A stretch of 64,000 nucleotides of DNA from Actinoplanes cyaneus (GCF_016862095.1 NZ_BOMH01000058.1:1-64000), one strand, 5' to 3'. Numbered from the stretch's first letter, positions 51,256-59,723 are shown. A program made the numbers and translations. The notes: generated by a model not told the origin, from the letters alone.

Positions 51256-52335
51256 GTGAGCCGGCTGACACTCGACGACGACACCGGCATCGACGACGGC
51301 GGCATCGTCTCGAGGGACACTGCTTCGGGGGACACCGTCGCCGCCTGGGAGGACCCGGCCGGCCGTGCCACCTGGGCCGCCGAGGACTGGCAGCCGGAAC
51401 CCGAGATCGTCGCGTACGCCCGGCTCGGCCCCTGGGAAGCGGCCCTCGCCCGGATCGGCCGGCACGCGCAGCTCGGCGTCCGGCACGACGGCGGCCGCCC
51501 CGCCTGGCACGGTCTCGGCAAGTCACCGGGCGACATGAACCGCGGCATGGTCGGCGCCACCCTGCTCGCCCCGGGCCGCCTCGCCGACGTCACCGCCGTG
51601 ACCCGCCAGGAGGACTTCACCGGCGTCCAGGTGCAGGGCGCCCAGCGCGTCCAGCAGCTCGTCGTCCCGCGGATCGTCGAGCACCCGCCGGGCGAGGAGA
51701 TGGAGCCCGCCGAGGCCCGCTTCGCGATCGGCGCCCCGGCCGCGCAGGCCCCGGCCGCGCCGCTCGACCTTCCCGAGGAGTTGACCGAGGCGCTGCTCCG
51801 GCGATTGCGCCGCAAGCCGGTCGACGTCACCCGGATCGCGGTCGGCCTGCGGGTCGCCGAGACCTGGCAGCTCCCGGACGGCTTCCAGCTCCCACTCGTC
51901 TACGACGTGGCCCCCGGCAAGTCCCAGGGGTACGTCGTCGACGAGTCCACCGGCACGGCCGTGACCAGCCTGCAGGCCTGCCGCAACCATCACCTGGCCG
52001 GCACGCTCGCCTGGTGCGCGCACTGCCTGCTGCCGACGTGCCCGGCCTGCCCCGAGACGGTCCGCCCGTGCCGGCTCTGCCAGGGCGCGACCTGCGGCGA
52101 CTGCGTCGTCACTGAGGACGGCCGCTGCCGCGCCTGCGCGGCCCTGACCAAGGTCGGCATGTTCGCCCGCGCGAAGTACGGCGTGGGCGCCGGCGGCTCG
52201 GCCTGGCACGGCGAGTCGCCGAACGTCCAGGTCACCATCCGCCAGCAGCGCAACTGGTGGACCCTGGAACGCTGGGACCGATCCGGCCGGGTCACCATCC
52301 CGCTCGACCCGGGAGTCGTGCAGTACCTGCGCTGA
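51256..52335 (+). CDS. hypothetical protein with C-terminal Cys-rich zinc-binding region
   Basis: The 359-residue protein starts at GTG 51256. The N-terminal half is acidic then Pro/Ala-rich with no known domain. Residues ~250-300 hold a dense Cys/His array (CRNHH...CAHCLLPTCPACPETVRPC, RLCQGATCGDC, CRACAAL) suggesting two B-box/zinc-ribbon-like sites. A short C-terminal domain contains NVQVTIRQQRNWWTLERWDR. It diverges from the GH92 gene across 82 bases. The zinc-binding part suggests protein-protein contact; function unknown. Confidence 0.75.
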   Translation: MSRLTLDDDTGIDDGGIVSRDTASGDTVAAWEDPAGRATWAAEDWQPEPEIVAYARLGPWEAALARIGRHAQLGVRHDGGRPAWHGLGKSPGDMNRGMVGATLLAPGRLADVTAVTRQEDFTGVQVQGAQRVQQLVVPRIVEHPPGEEMEPAEARFAIGAPAAQAPAAPLDLPEELTEALLRRLRRKPVDVTRIAVGLRVAETWQLPDGFQLPLVYDVAPGKSQGYVVDESTGTAVTSLQACRNHHLAGTLAWCAHCLLPTCPACPETVRPCRLCQGATCGDCVVTEDGRCRACAALTKVGMFARAKYGVGAGGSAWHGESPNVQVTIRQQRNWWTLERWDRSGRVTIPLDPGVVQYLR

Positions 52336-52374
52336 CGGCGGAACCACTGCCGCTCGCCGTGCGTCGGACCGTGC

Positions 52375-52830
52375 ATGATCGATCTCCGCGGGCGCCGGGC
52401 CGCGCTGCTCACCGTGATCCCCGCCCTCGCGCTCTCCGCTTGTGGCGGCGGTTCCTCCGGTACGGCGGGGAAGTCCGCCGACGCCATCCGCGCGGCCGGG
52501 GCGAAACTGCCGTCGGACTACTCCTACGTGCTGACCTCCGGCTGCGCCCGGCAGTCCCTGCGCGGCACCCACGAGATCGTCGTCGTGCAGGGGCGGGTGA
52601 CGTCCGTGACCCCGGTCGACGTGTCCGCCGCGGTGGACTACCCGACCGTCACGGCGCTGCTCGACAGCGCTCTCGGCGCCGGTGCGGAGGCCGACGTCGA
52701 GTTCGGGACGGACGCCGCCGGGCTGCCCGCGCGCCTGTCGATCGACCCGGATCGGAACACCAGCGACGACGAGCAGTGCTACGTCTTCTCGGGGATCACC
52801 CCGGTGCCCGGGCAGCGGTCGCCGGGGTGA
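52375..52830 (+). CDS. DUF6174-like lipoprotein
   Basis: The 151-residue protein has a signal peptide and lipobox LALSAC (Cys23). The mature domain matches the pattern of DUF6174 proteins: SDYSYVLTSGCARQSLRGTH, VVVQGRVTSVTPVD and the VTALLDSALGAGAEADVEFG turn. It is presumably an envelope lipoprotein of unknown function. It lies 39 bases after the Cys-rich protein gene on the same strand and 64 bases before the LuxR gene. Confidence 0.8.
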   Translation: MIDLRGRRAALLTVIPALALSACGGGSSGTAGKSADAIRAAGAKLPSDYSYVLTSGCARQSLRGTHEIVVVQGRVTSVTPVDVSAAVDYPTVTALLDSALGAGAEADVEFGTDAAGLPARLSIDPDRNTSDDEQCYVFSGITPVPGQRSPG

Positions 52831-52894
52831 GCATCGGGCTCGGAGACGTGGTGGTGATCGGCGGGCGCCCGGGCGGGAGACGTACGCTCCCAGC

Positions 52895-55672
52895 GTGCTC
52901 ACCTCCATCGGGCTCCGAGGCCGCTCCCGCGAACGTGACCAGCTCGAACGCCTGATCCGGGACGTCCGCTCGGGCCGCAGCCGGGTCCTGGTGCTGCGCG
53001 GCGAGGCCGGCACCGGCAAGTCGGCCCTCCTCGACTACCTGGTCGACCAGGCGCCGGCGACCCGGGTGGTCCGCGCGGCCGGCGTCGAGCCGGAGACCGA
53101 GCTGGCCTACTCCGCGGTGCAGCAGCTCGTCGCCCCGCTCCTGCCGTACCTGGACAGGCTGCCCGAGCCGCAGCGGGCCGCGCTCTCCACCGCGCTCGGC
53201 CTGAGCGCCGGCCGCCCACCGGAAGCGCTGCTCATCGGCCTGGCCGTGCTCGGCCTGCTCGCCGAGGCAGCGGTGGACCAGCCGCTGGTCGTGGTCGTCG
53301 ACGACGCGCAGTGGCTCGACCGGATGTCCGAGGTCATCCTCACGTTCGTGGCCCGGCGGCTCGACGCCGAGTCGGTCGCGCTGGTCTTCGCGGCGCGCAC
53401 CCCGGCCGACGAGACCCTGCTCACCGGGCTGCCCGAGCTGCGCGTCGAGGGCCTGCCGGAAGCGGACGCCCGCGCGCTGCTCGACACCGTGCTGCCCGGC
53501 CTGGCCGACGCCCGGGTCCGGGACCGGATCGTCGCCGAGACCCGCGGCAACCCCCTGGCCCTGCTGGAGTTGCCCCGCGGGACGGACCCGGCCTTCGGGT
53601 TCGGCATCCCGGCCGCGGACAGCGTCGCCGGCCACCTCGAGCAGGCCTTCGGCCGCCGGATCGCCGCCCTGCCCCCGCAGACCCGCACGCTGCTGCTCGC
53701 CGCCGCCGTCGAACCGGTCGGGAACGTGCCGCTGCTCTGGCGCGCGGCCGAGCTGCTCGGCGTCGGCGCCGAGGCGGCCGGTCCCGCCGAGGCCGCCGGC
53801 CTGGTCGAGATCGGCGCCCGGGTCCGCTTCCGGCACCCGCTCGCCCGCTCCGCCGCCTGGCACGGCGCCGACCCGGCGCAACTGCGCGCGGTGCACCGGG
53901 CGCTGGCCGAGGCCACCGACGCCGGCGAGGACCCGGACAGGCGCGCCTGGCACCGCGGGCACGCCGCAGCGGGGCCGGACGAAGAGGTCGCCGGGGAGCT
54001 GGAGAGCTCCGCCGGGCGCGCGTTGTCCCGGGGCGGCCGGGCCGCCGCGGCCGCCTTCCTCGAACGGGCCGCCGAGCTGACCCCGGAACCCGGTCGCCGC
54101 GCCACCCGGATGCTCGCCGCCGCCCGGGCCCGGCTGGCGTCCGGCGGCGCCGCGGCCGTCCCGGACCTGCTCGCCGCCGCGGAGCAGGGGCCGCTCGACG
54201 CGCTCGCGCGGGCAACGGTCGAGCGGCTGCGCGCACAGATCGCGTTCGTGCTCAACACCGGGCGGGAAGTGGTTCCGCCCCTGATCGAGGCCGCCGGCCG
54301 GCTGGAGAGCCTGGACCCGGCGGCGGCCCGCGAGACGTACCTGTCGGCGGTCGGCGCGGCGATCAACGCCGGCCGGTTCGGCGCGGACGATCTCCGGCTC
54401 GCCGTCGACGCGGCCGCCGGATCCCTCGCCGGCGTATCCCTCGCTGCCGGAACGCTCGCTGCCGGCTCGCCCGCTCCCGGCTCGGTCGCCGCCGGATCGC
54501 TCGCCGGTGATGTGGAGCCGGCCGGGCTGTTGCTCGCCTCCCTCGTCACCTGGGCCCGCGAGGGGCACACGGCCGCGGTGCCGGCGTTCCGGCGGGCCCT
54601 CGCGGCCGTCCCCGCCGACGCCGAGCTCGACCTGCTCTGGCTCACCGGGATGCTGGTCCACGAGGTGTTCGACGACGAGGCGTTCCTCGAACGCACCGAG
54701 CAGGCGGTCACCTCCGCCCGCGCGGCCGGGGCGCTGTCGAGGTTGCCGGGCGCCCTGACGTTCCGGTCCACCGCGCTGATCCACGCCGGCCGGTTCGCCG
54801 ACGCGTCCGACCTGATCGACGAGGCCGCAGCCCTGGCCCGGGCGACCGGGGCCGCCCCGCACCCGGCCAGCGGCAGCATCCTCGCCGCCTACCGCGGGAA
54901 GATCGGGGAGGCTCTCGCGATGATCGACGAGTTGTCCCGGGAAGCGCGGGCCGGCGGGGCCGGCTGGCTGCTCGGCGTCGCCGGTTACAGCCGGGCCGTC
55001 CTGCACAACGGCCACGGCGACTACGCGGCTGCCCTGGCCGCGGCCCGGGAGGCGGCCGCGTACGAGGACCTCGCGATCCTGCAGTGGTCGCTCGGTGAGC
55101 TCGTCGAGGCGGCCGCCCGGTCCGGCGCGACCGAGGAGGCCGCGCAGGCCCGGGACCGGCTCGTCGCCCGGGCCGCCGCCGTCGGCACCCCCTGGGCCCG
55201 CGGCGTGCGGGCTATGGCGGACGCGCTGGTCGGCGACGCCGAGGACGACTACCGGGCAGCGGTCGAGGCATTCGGCGCCGGTCGGCTCACACTGTCGCTG
55301 GCCCGGGCGCGGTTGCTCTACGGCGAGTGGCTGCGCCGGGCGAACCGGCGCGCCGAGGCACGCGATCAACTGCGGCCCGCGTACGAGGCGTTCAGCACCA
55401 TGGGCGCCGAGGGTTTCGCCGAGCGGGCCGGGCGGGAGCTCACCGCGATGGGCGAGACGGTGCGCAAACGATCGGCGGGCACCCCCGCGGAGCTGACCGC
55501 GCAGGAGTCGCAGATCGCACGACTGGCCGCGGCCGGCCGTACCAACCCGGAGATCGCCGCCGTCCTGTTCCTCAGCCCCCGGACGGTCGAGTGGCACCTC
55601 CGCAAGGTCTTCACCAAGCTCGGCGTCACGTCCCGCCGCGACCTTCCCGCCGCCGTGGGCCGCGTCCCCTGA
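52895..55672 (+). CDS. large ATP-binding LuxR-family regulator (LAL type)
   Basis: The 925-residue protein has an AAA-type ATPase at the N-terminus (Walker A GEAGTGKS, residues 36-43; Walker B LVVVVDDAQWLD). A long helical TPR-like middle and a C-terminal LuxR helix-turn-helix follow (TAQESQIARLAAAGRTNPEI, LFLSPRTVEWHLRKVFTKLG). LAL regulators often activate secondary-metabolite or sugar-use genes. Start GTG 52895 has GGGAGA-type sites upstream. A 15-bp tandem repeat adds six AGSLA-like pentapeptides at residues 508-537. The obvious target is unclear; flanking glycosidases are candidates only. Confidence 0.92.
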   Translation: MLTSIGLRGRSRERDQLERLIRDVRSGRSRVLVLRGEAGTGKSALLDYLVDQAPATRVVRAAGVEPETELAYSAVQQLVAPLLPYLDRLPEPQRAALSTALGLSAGRPPEALLIGLAVLGLLAEAAVDQPLVVVVDDAQWLDRMSEVILTFVARRLDAESVALVFAARTPADETLLTGLPELRVEGLPEADARALLDTVLPGLADARVRDRIVAETRGNPLALLELPRGTDPAFGFGIPAADSVAGHLEQAFGRRIAALPPQTRTLLLAAAVEPVGNVPLLWRAAELLGVGAEAAGPAEAAGLVEIGARVRFRHPLARSAAWHGADPAQLRAVHRALAEATDAGEDPDRRAWHRGHAAAGPDEEVAGELESSAGRALSRGGRAAAAAFLERAAELTPEPGRRATRMLAAARARLASGGAAAVPDLLAAAEQGPLDALARATVERLRAQIAFVLNTGREVVPPLIEAAGRLESLDPAAARETYLSAVGAAINAGRFGADDLRLAVDAAAGSLAGVSLAAGTLAAGSPAPGSVAAGSLAGDVEPAGLLLASLVTWAREGHTAAVPAFRRALAAVPADAELDLLWLTGMLVHEVFDDEAFLERTEQAVTSARAAGALSRLPGALTFRSTALIHAGRFADASDLIDEAAALARATGAAPHPASGSILAAYRGKIGEALAMIDELSREARAGGAGWLLGVAGYSRAVLHNGHGDYAAALAAAREAAAYEDLAILQWSLGELVEAAARSGATEEAAQARDRLVARAAAVGTPWARGVRAMADALVGDAEDDYRAAVEAFGAGRLTLSLARARLLYGEWLRRANRRAEARDQLRPAYEAFSTMGAEGFAERAGRELTAMGETVRKRSAGTPAELTAQESQIARLAAAGRTNPEIAAVLFLSPRTVEWHLRKVFTKLGVTSRRDLPAAVGRVP
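54416..54505 (+). repeat. in-frame 15-bp tandem repeat inside the LuxR gene
   Basis: Six consecutive 15-bp units (GCCGGATCCCTCGCC, GGCGTATCCCTCGCT, GCCGGAACGCTCGCT and three relatives) encode AGSLA, GVSLA, AGTLA, AGSPA, PGSVA, AGSLA. The period keeps the frame. It sits between two TPR-like helices, so length changes would alter a linker rather than a domain. Confidence 0.85.
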
Positions 55673-55776
55673 CCGCACCCGCCTCTGCCGCCCGCCCTGC
55701 CCATGACCGCACCGCGCCGCTGCCGCCCGCTTTTGCCCTGACCGCGCCGCGCCGCTGCCGCCGTCCTGCCCCTGCG
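55670..55776. repeat. degenerate ~34-bp tandem repeat starting at the LuxR stop codon
   Basis: Three units beginning TGACCGC(A/G)CC followed by a GCTGCCGCC-rich segment start at 55670, 55704 and 55739. The first unit contains the TGA stop of the LuxR gene. The region is otherwise non-coding. Confidence 0.65.
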
Positions 55777-55802
55777 CCGCCCGCGACGCCGTGGCCGCCC
55801 CG

Positions 55803-55907
55803 GGCCCGCTGCGCGCCGCCGCCCTCCCGGGCTGGCGCTCACGGTTGTTTCCCGGCCCGGAAACAACCCTCAGAGCCAGCCGGGAGGGAAGCGGCGCGCA
55901 GCGGGCC
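55803..55907. repeat. long imperfect palindrome, divergent family copy 4
   Basis: Outer arms GGCCCGCTGCGCGCCGC (55803-55819) and complement (55891-55907) are perfect. Inner CCCTCCCGGGCTGGC pairs with GCCAGCCGGGAGGG with one bulge, and GGTTGTTTCC/GGAAACAACC pair around CGGCCC with a few mismatches between. The CTGGC...CTCA layout resembles the other palindromes but the core is different. It lies between a plus-strand and a minus-strand gene that converge. Confidence 0.75.
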
Positions 55908-55993
55908 TGACCCGGGACGAGGTCGCGTGCCGGCTCGGCGGGGCGGTCGAGGAGCGAGGGCGTCCTCCGGGCGTACGGGAAGAGGGGTTTGGG

Positions 55994-56027
55994 GCTCGGC
56001 CCGGCGTGGGGGAACGCCGGGCCGAGC
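55994..56027 (-). terminator. hairpin terminator after the GH43 gene
   Basis: GCTCGGCCCGGCG (55994-56006) and CGCCGGGCCGAGC (56015-56027) form a perfect 13-bp stem with an eight-base loop, 15 bases beyond the GH43 stop on the minus strand. Confidence 0.85.
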
Positions 56028-56041
56028 AATGGGGATGGGGG

Positions 56042-57382
56042 TCAGTAGCCGATGCGGAAGGTCGCGTCCTGCTTGTCGGTGGTGGCCGAGCCGCTCGTGA
56101 TCGGGTCGATGCGCAGGACATTGCTGTAGTGCCGCAGGTACCGGTCCGGGTAGTTGTGGGACCGGAACGACGTCCAGCTCGCATCGGCGAAGCCGGCCGT
56201 CTTGTGGAACGTGGCGTCGGCGCCGAACGTGCCGCTGCCGTCGTTCGCGGCGAGGACCAGGGCGTAATCCTTGTGGCGCAGATACCGGTCGGGATAGTTG
56301 ACCGAGCGGAACGACACTCCGGACGCGTCGGCCAGGCCCGGCACCAGGGTCCACTGCTGGTCCTGGTAGGGATCGAAGGGGTAGGTGTCGATCCGGGCGA
56401 CGTTGTCGGCGTGCCGGAGGTAGCGGTCCGGGTAGTTGTAGGACTTGATCCTGTTCCACGACGGCGTGCCCCACCGGGCGGTCAGGGCGGAGAGCTCGCC
56501 GGAGGTGATCGGCGCGATGCCGCAATGCTTGGAGTTCAGCGGCTGGGTGTACGCACGGTCACCGAGCAGCGTCCACGAGCCACTGGCCAGGTTGGTGGTC
56601 TGCCAGCAGAAGAACCTGCCGTTCGGGCTCCACGTGTCGCCCCACATGTACCAGACGTCGGAGGTGTTCGACTTGACGATCTGTGGTGCCTCGACGCCGC
56701 GTCCGGGACTGATCGCGCTGGTGTAGACGCTGAGGTTGCGGGTGCCGAGCAGGGTGCTGTTGGTGTTGTTCTTGTAGTACATGTACGTCGTGCCGCCGGC
56801 CGTCACGAACGTGCCGTCGATCGCGTCGTACCCGGGGTCGTAGTAGACCGCGTTCGCCGACGCCGTCACGAAGTCGCTCGTGTAGTTGATCATCAGGACG
56901 TTGTGGCCGGTGCTGTTCACGGCGGAGCAGACGATGGCGTACTGCCCGCGCGACGCGTCCCAGTACGCCTCCGGCGCCCAGGCGTGCGTGGCCAGCGAGT
57001 GCACCTTGATCCGGCGGTAACCGGTGAACGTCCGCAGGTCGGTGGAGTCCCAGACGTGCAGGTACTGGCTCTGGTACGACCAGTCGGTGCCGTACAGGTC
57101 GGTGGCCAGCACGACGAAGGTGCCGTCCTGTTTGCGCAGCAGGAACGGGTCGCGCAGGCCGAGGCTGCCGGCGGTGGGGGTGGCGACCGGCCTGTTCTGG
57201 TTGAGCGGGGTCCAGTTCAGGCCGTCCGAGCTGACGGCCAGGTGCAGGCCGTAGTTGGCGGCGGTCATCGACGGGGACTCGGTGAAGTACACCATCGCGT
57301 AACCGGAGTAGGTGGCGGCCTGGGCAGCGGACGGCACGAACAGGGAGGCTGCCGCGCCGGCCAGGAGGGTCCGACGTCTCAT
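56042..57382 (-). CDS. secreted GH43-like glycosidase with AbfB (CBM42-like) domain
   Basis: The 446-residue protein starts with a Tat-type signal (MRRRTLLAGAAASLFVPSAAQA). A five-bladed beta-propeller of the GH43 kind follows (LGLRDPFLLRKQDGTFVVLA, THAWAPEAYWDASRGQYAIV, DAIDGTFV for the acid/base and modulating residues). The C-terminal AbfB/beta-trefoil domain repeats (S)xNYPDRYLRH three times (NYPDRYLRHADN, NYPDRYLRHKDY, NYPDRYLRHYSN). Likely acts on arabinan or arabinoxylan. AAGGAGACGGT precedes ATG 57382, and a palindromic LacI-type operator lies 18 bases upstream of the start. Confidence 0.9.
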   Translation of the reverse strand: MRRRTLLAGAAASLFVPSAAQAATYSGYAMVYFTESPSMTAANYGLHLAVSSDGLNWTPLNQNRPVATPTAGSLGLRDPFLLRKQDGTFVVLATDLYGTDWSYQSQYLHVWDSTDLRTFTGYRRIKVHSLATHAWAPEAYWDASRGQYAIVCSAVNSTGHNVLMINYTSDFVTASANAVYYDPGYDAIDGTFVTAGGTTYMYYKNNTNSTLLGTRNLSVYTSAISPGRGVEAPQIVKSNTSDVWYMWGDTWSPNGRFFCWQTTNLASGSWTLLGDRAYTQPLNSKHCGIAPITSGELSALTARWGTPSWNRIKSYNYPDRYLRHADNVARIDTYPFDPYQDQQWTLVPGLADASGVSFRSVNYPDRYLRHKDYALVLAANDGSGTFGADATFHKTAGFADASWTSFRSHNYPDRYLRHYSNVLRIDPITSGSATTDKQDATFRIGY

Positions 57383-57399
57383 ACCGTCTCCTTCACGAC

Positions 57400-57415
57400 T
57401 TGTTAGCGCTAACAA
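57400..57415 (-). promoter_or_regulatory. LacI-type palindromic operator upstream of GH43
   Basis: TTGTTAGCGCTAACAA is a perfect 16-bp palindrome with central CG, as bound by LacI/GalR-family repressors. It ends 18 bases before the GH43 start codon, so bound protein would block transcription. The cognate regulator could be the LacI-family protein at 20.1 kb or another elsewhere. Confidence 0.85.
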
Positions 57416-57539
57416 TTCTGCGCGTACGGGGGATGTCGTACCGAGATCAGGATGGATCGGCGCAGGCGAGCCCGGGGTGTGGCCGCCTTCGATTCGAATT
57501 TTCTGAATGATTGCGCTCAGATTGCGGCGCTGTCAAGAA

Positions 57540-57571
57540 TGCCCGGCAGGTCGCTTCGGACCTGCCGGGCA
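57540..57571 (-). terminator. hairpin terminator after the truncated dehydrogenase gene
   Basis: TGCCCGGCAGGTC (57540-57552) and GACCTGCCGGGCA (57559-57571) form a perfect 13-bp stem with loop GCTTCG, followed on the minus strand by ATTCTTGAC. It lies 21 bases beyond the stop at 57593. Confidence 0.85.
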
Positions 57572-57592
57572 CGGCGGGAGTGCCGGAACGAC

Positions 57593-58366
57593 TCAGGCGG
57601 AACGCCGGTCCGCCGCCGCGGCCAGATTCGCGGCCTCCGCCTCCTCCGCGTTCGCGCAGGCCACCACCACGTCGTGCATCGTGCGGTAGAACGCCGACAC
57701 TGCCAGCGTGGACCGCCGGTCGATCCCGCCGACCAGTTTCGCCCGCTCGTTGCGGTACGGCTCCCGCCGCGGCGCGAACCCCAGCAGGTATCGGGCGCTG
57801 CTCCGGGCGGCCAGCGCGTCGTGGAACACCCCGCGCGTAGTCCCCGGGGGAACCCACGACTCCAGCACGACCAGATCGGCGTCCCGCAGATGCCCCGCGA
57901 TCGTGTCCGCGGCGGCCAGCACCGGCCCGAGATCCGGCCGGCCCCGCCGCAGCGGCACCGGCGCGGTCACCAGGTAGACGGTGCACCCGGCGAGCCAGGC
58001 AGGATCGTCCGTCGCGTGGTAGCGCCCCGTCTCGTGCATCGCCACCAGCTCGTGCCCGAGCGACGAGCGTCCCGCACGCAGCCGGGCTATCAGTTCCGGA
58101 TCGGTGTCGAAGCCGGCGACGGTGTGCCCGGCGATGATCGCGGTCCGGGCGAGGGACAGCCCGGCGGCGTCCTGCCCGACGACGGCGACGCGACAGCCGT
58201 GCGTGGCGGGCTCGGGTGTGGTGGCGATGACGGTGACTCCTTGCCGTCGCTGAACTTGATCGGTCCAGAAAGAACCATAGGTCGATTCAGGTCGCTCGGT
58301 AATCGCTCTCCGGTGGTCCACCGAATGGTCGTTTCCGCACCGTCCGGGCGATTCCGTTGTCAGCAT
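57593..58366 (-). CDS. stand-alone N-terminal domain of UDP-sugar dehydrogenase family (possible remnant)
   Basis: The frame encodes a Rossmann domain like the NAD-binding N-domain of UDP-glucose/UDP-ManNAc dehydrogenases: CRVAVVGQDAAGLSLARTAI, AGFDTDPELIARLRAG, VPLRRGRPDLGPVLAAADTI and LVVLESWVPPGTTRGVFHDA. It stops at about the helix where the central, catalytic-Cys domain should begin, so the protein lacks the active site and UDP-sugar domain. The start is uncertain: ATG 58366 has AAGGG nine bases upstream, but the first ~40 residues look non-conserved, and an AAGGAG near 58241 faces no usual start codon in this frame. Remnant or specialised short protein. Confidence 0.6.
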   Translation of the reverse strand: MLTTESPGRCGNDHSVDHRRAITERPESTYGSFWTDQVQRRQGVTVIATTPEPATHGCRVAVVGQDAAGLSLARTAIIAGHTVAGFDTDPELIARLRAGRSSLGHELVAMHETGRYHATDDPAWLAGCTVYLVTAPVPLRRGRPDLGPVLAAADTIAGHLRDADLVVLESWVPPGTTRGVFHDALAARSSARYLLGFAPRREPYRNERAKLVGGIDRRSTLAVSAFYRTMHDVVVACANAEEAEAANLAAAADRRSA

Positions 58367-58574
58367 CCGGTCAGACCCTTGAGCCCAAGATGTCACTGAC
58401 CGTACGGATGACTGTTTGGCATCAGGATGCCGTGAGGTGACCTGCGACCTTGACAGGAATCGTCCATCGCAGCAGGGTATAGCGCCTAGGCCTGTTGATC
58501 TCGGACGTCTTGCGCACCACGCCCTCCGGCAACACGCCAGTCGGCAAATGGTTACACACGGTGAGGGGGCCGGG

Positions 58575-58868
58575 ATGGAACTGGATCCACAGGACTACGA
58601 CGCGCTGTTGCACGGTCAGTCGATGGTCGAGAAGTGGCGGCGCAGCGACCACGCGGCCGCCGTCGCCGCCGAGCTGATGAAGCTGCACGGCGGCACCGTG
58701 CCGATGAGCGAGCTGCTCTGGGCCGGCGCCGAGGCCTTCCTGCCACGCCAGTGGAACGCCGGCCGCGCCGCCGAGCCTCCGGCCGCCGCCGCCGACATCT
58801 ACGAACGCTGGCGGCGGCTGCACGAGCGCCGCCTCCGCCGCCAGCGGCAAGCCGACGGCAAGAGCTAG
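58575..58868 (+). CDS. small charged hypothetical protein
   Basis: A 97-residue protein from ATG 58575 (GAGGGGGCCGGG upstream), with DPQDYDALLHGQSMVEKWRR, a helical HAAAVAAELMKLHGGTVPMS segment and a basic C-terminus (ERWRRLHERRLRRQRQADGK) that could touch nucleic acid. An upstream ATG (58542) is a possible alternative. No family recognised. Its stop overlaps that of the converging RNA ligase gene by four bases. Confidence 0.65.
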   Translation: MELDPQDYDALLHGQSMVEKWRRSDHAAAVAAELMKLHGGTVPMSELLWAGAEAFLPRQWNAGRAAEPPAAAADIYERWRRLHERRLRRQRQADGKS

Positions 58869-59638
58869 CGCCGGCGCTTGAGGGTGCGTTCGTAGTCCTG
58901 GAAGCGCGCCTTCGCGATCACCGAACGGTCCGGGGTGCGCAACACGATGCCCTCGGGCCGCCCCTGACCGCTGTCGTCGAGCGCGACCAGGGTCCCCGGC
59001 AGCCGTTCGCCGAGGAAGGCGTGCATCCCGGCCACGTCGGCCGGCAGTTCCCGGCCGTCGATGGTGAACAGTCTCGGCGTGAGGTCGAAAGCGGTCACCG
59101 CCCGCAGCTCGTCCTCGGTCAGGAACGTCTGGCCGCCACCGTCGCGCCACGCCGCGATCTGCTGGGCCGGCCAGGTCAGCCGCTCGGTGAGGTCGCCGAT
59201 CTCGGCCACGTCGAACAGGCGCCAGCCGACCGCGCCGCGCGTGCTGTACTGCTTCGCGTGGGCGCCGATCTTGCCGCCGTACAGCTCCAGGTAGTAGACC
59301 CGCAGCGTGTCCACCGGCAGCTCCTGATCCGGCAGGGCGTCGGCGACCTCGCGCAGGCTCGCCACGATGCCCTGCGACGGGTTGCCGATCAGGTCACCCC
59401 GGGCGTAGAGCAACTCCTCGCGCGAGCCGAGCAGATAGTTCCCGTCCGGCAGCGCGATGATCCGCGAGTTCGTGCCGTCGACCTTCTCGGTGCCGATCAC
59501 CGGGCCGGTGAACGGGGTGACGGTTTCGGTCAGGCCGCCGTTGCGGGGATCCAGCTCGTGATACGTCGGGATCGACGGATACTTGGTCAGCGAGTTGAGC
59601 GCTTTCAGATCGGCGGTCCGCATGTCGAAGTCGGCCAT
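58865..59638 (-). CDS. RNA ligase family protein (DRB0094/Rnl-like)
   Basis: The 257-residue protein has covalent nucleotidyltransferase motifs. KVDGTN is at residues 52-57, with K52 as the AMP-accepting lysine (motif I, KxDG). LLGSREELLY is motif Ia-like, YYLELYGG a motif III-like segment, RPEGIVLRTPDRSVIAKARF carries motif IV (EGIVL) and motif V (IAKAR). Such proteins seal RNA nicks or 3'-end breaks. ATG 59638 gives MADFDMRTADLKALNSLTKY. It diverges from the methyltransferase gene over 85 bases. No polynucleotide kinase or toxin gene is next to it. Confidence 0.85.
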   Translation of the reverse strand: MADFDMRTADLKALNSLTKYPSIPTYHELDPRNGGLTETVTPFTGPVIGTEKVDGTNSRIIALPDGNYLLGSREELLYARGDLIGNPSQGIVASLREVADALPDQELPVDTLRVYYLELYGGKIGAHAKQYSTRGAVGWRLFDVAEIGDLTERLTWPAQQIAAWRDGGGQTFLTEDELRAVTAFDLTPRLFTIDGRELPADVAGMHAFLGERLPGTLVALDDSGQGRPEGIVLRTPDRSVIAKARFQDYERTLKRRR

Positions 59639-59723
59639 GCGCTCATCTATCGCACGTTCGGGCAACCCATCGCGACGCATTTAGCTCTATCCTCCGAGGC
59701 AGCCTAACTGTCCGGAGGGGACC

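Noticed and set aside
52796..56029. Long minus-strand frame opposite the LuxR gene
   Set aside because: Low-complexity Arg/Gly/Pro translation antisense to conserved ATPase and helix-turn-helix motifs.
58090..58278. Alternative start frame for the truncated dehydrogenase
   Set aside because: The ATG at 58278 opens a different frame giving a Ser/Pro-rich translation with no Rossmann sequence; it would require a frameshift.
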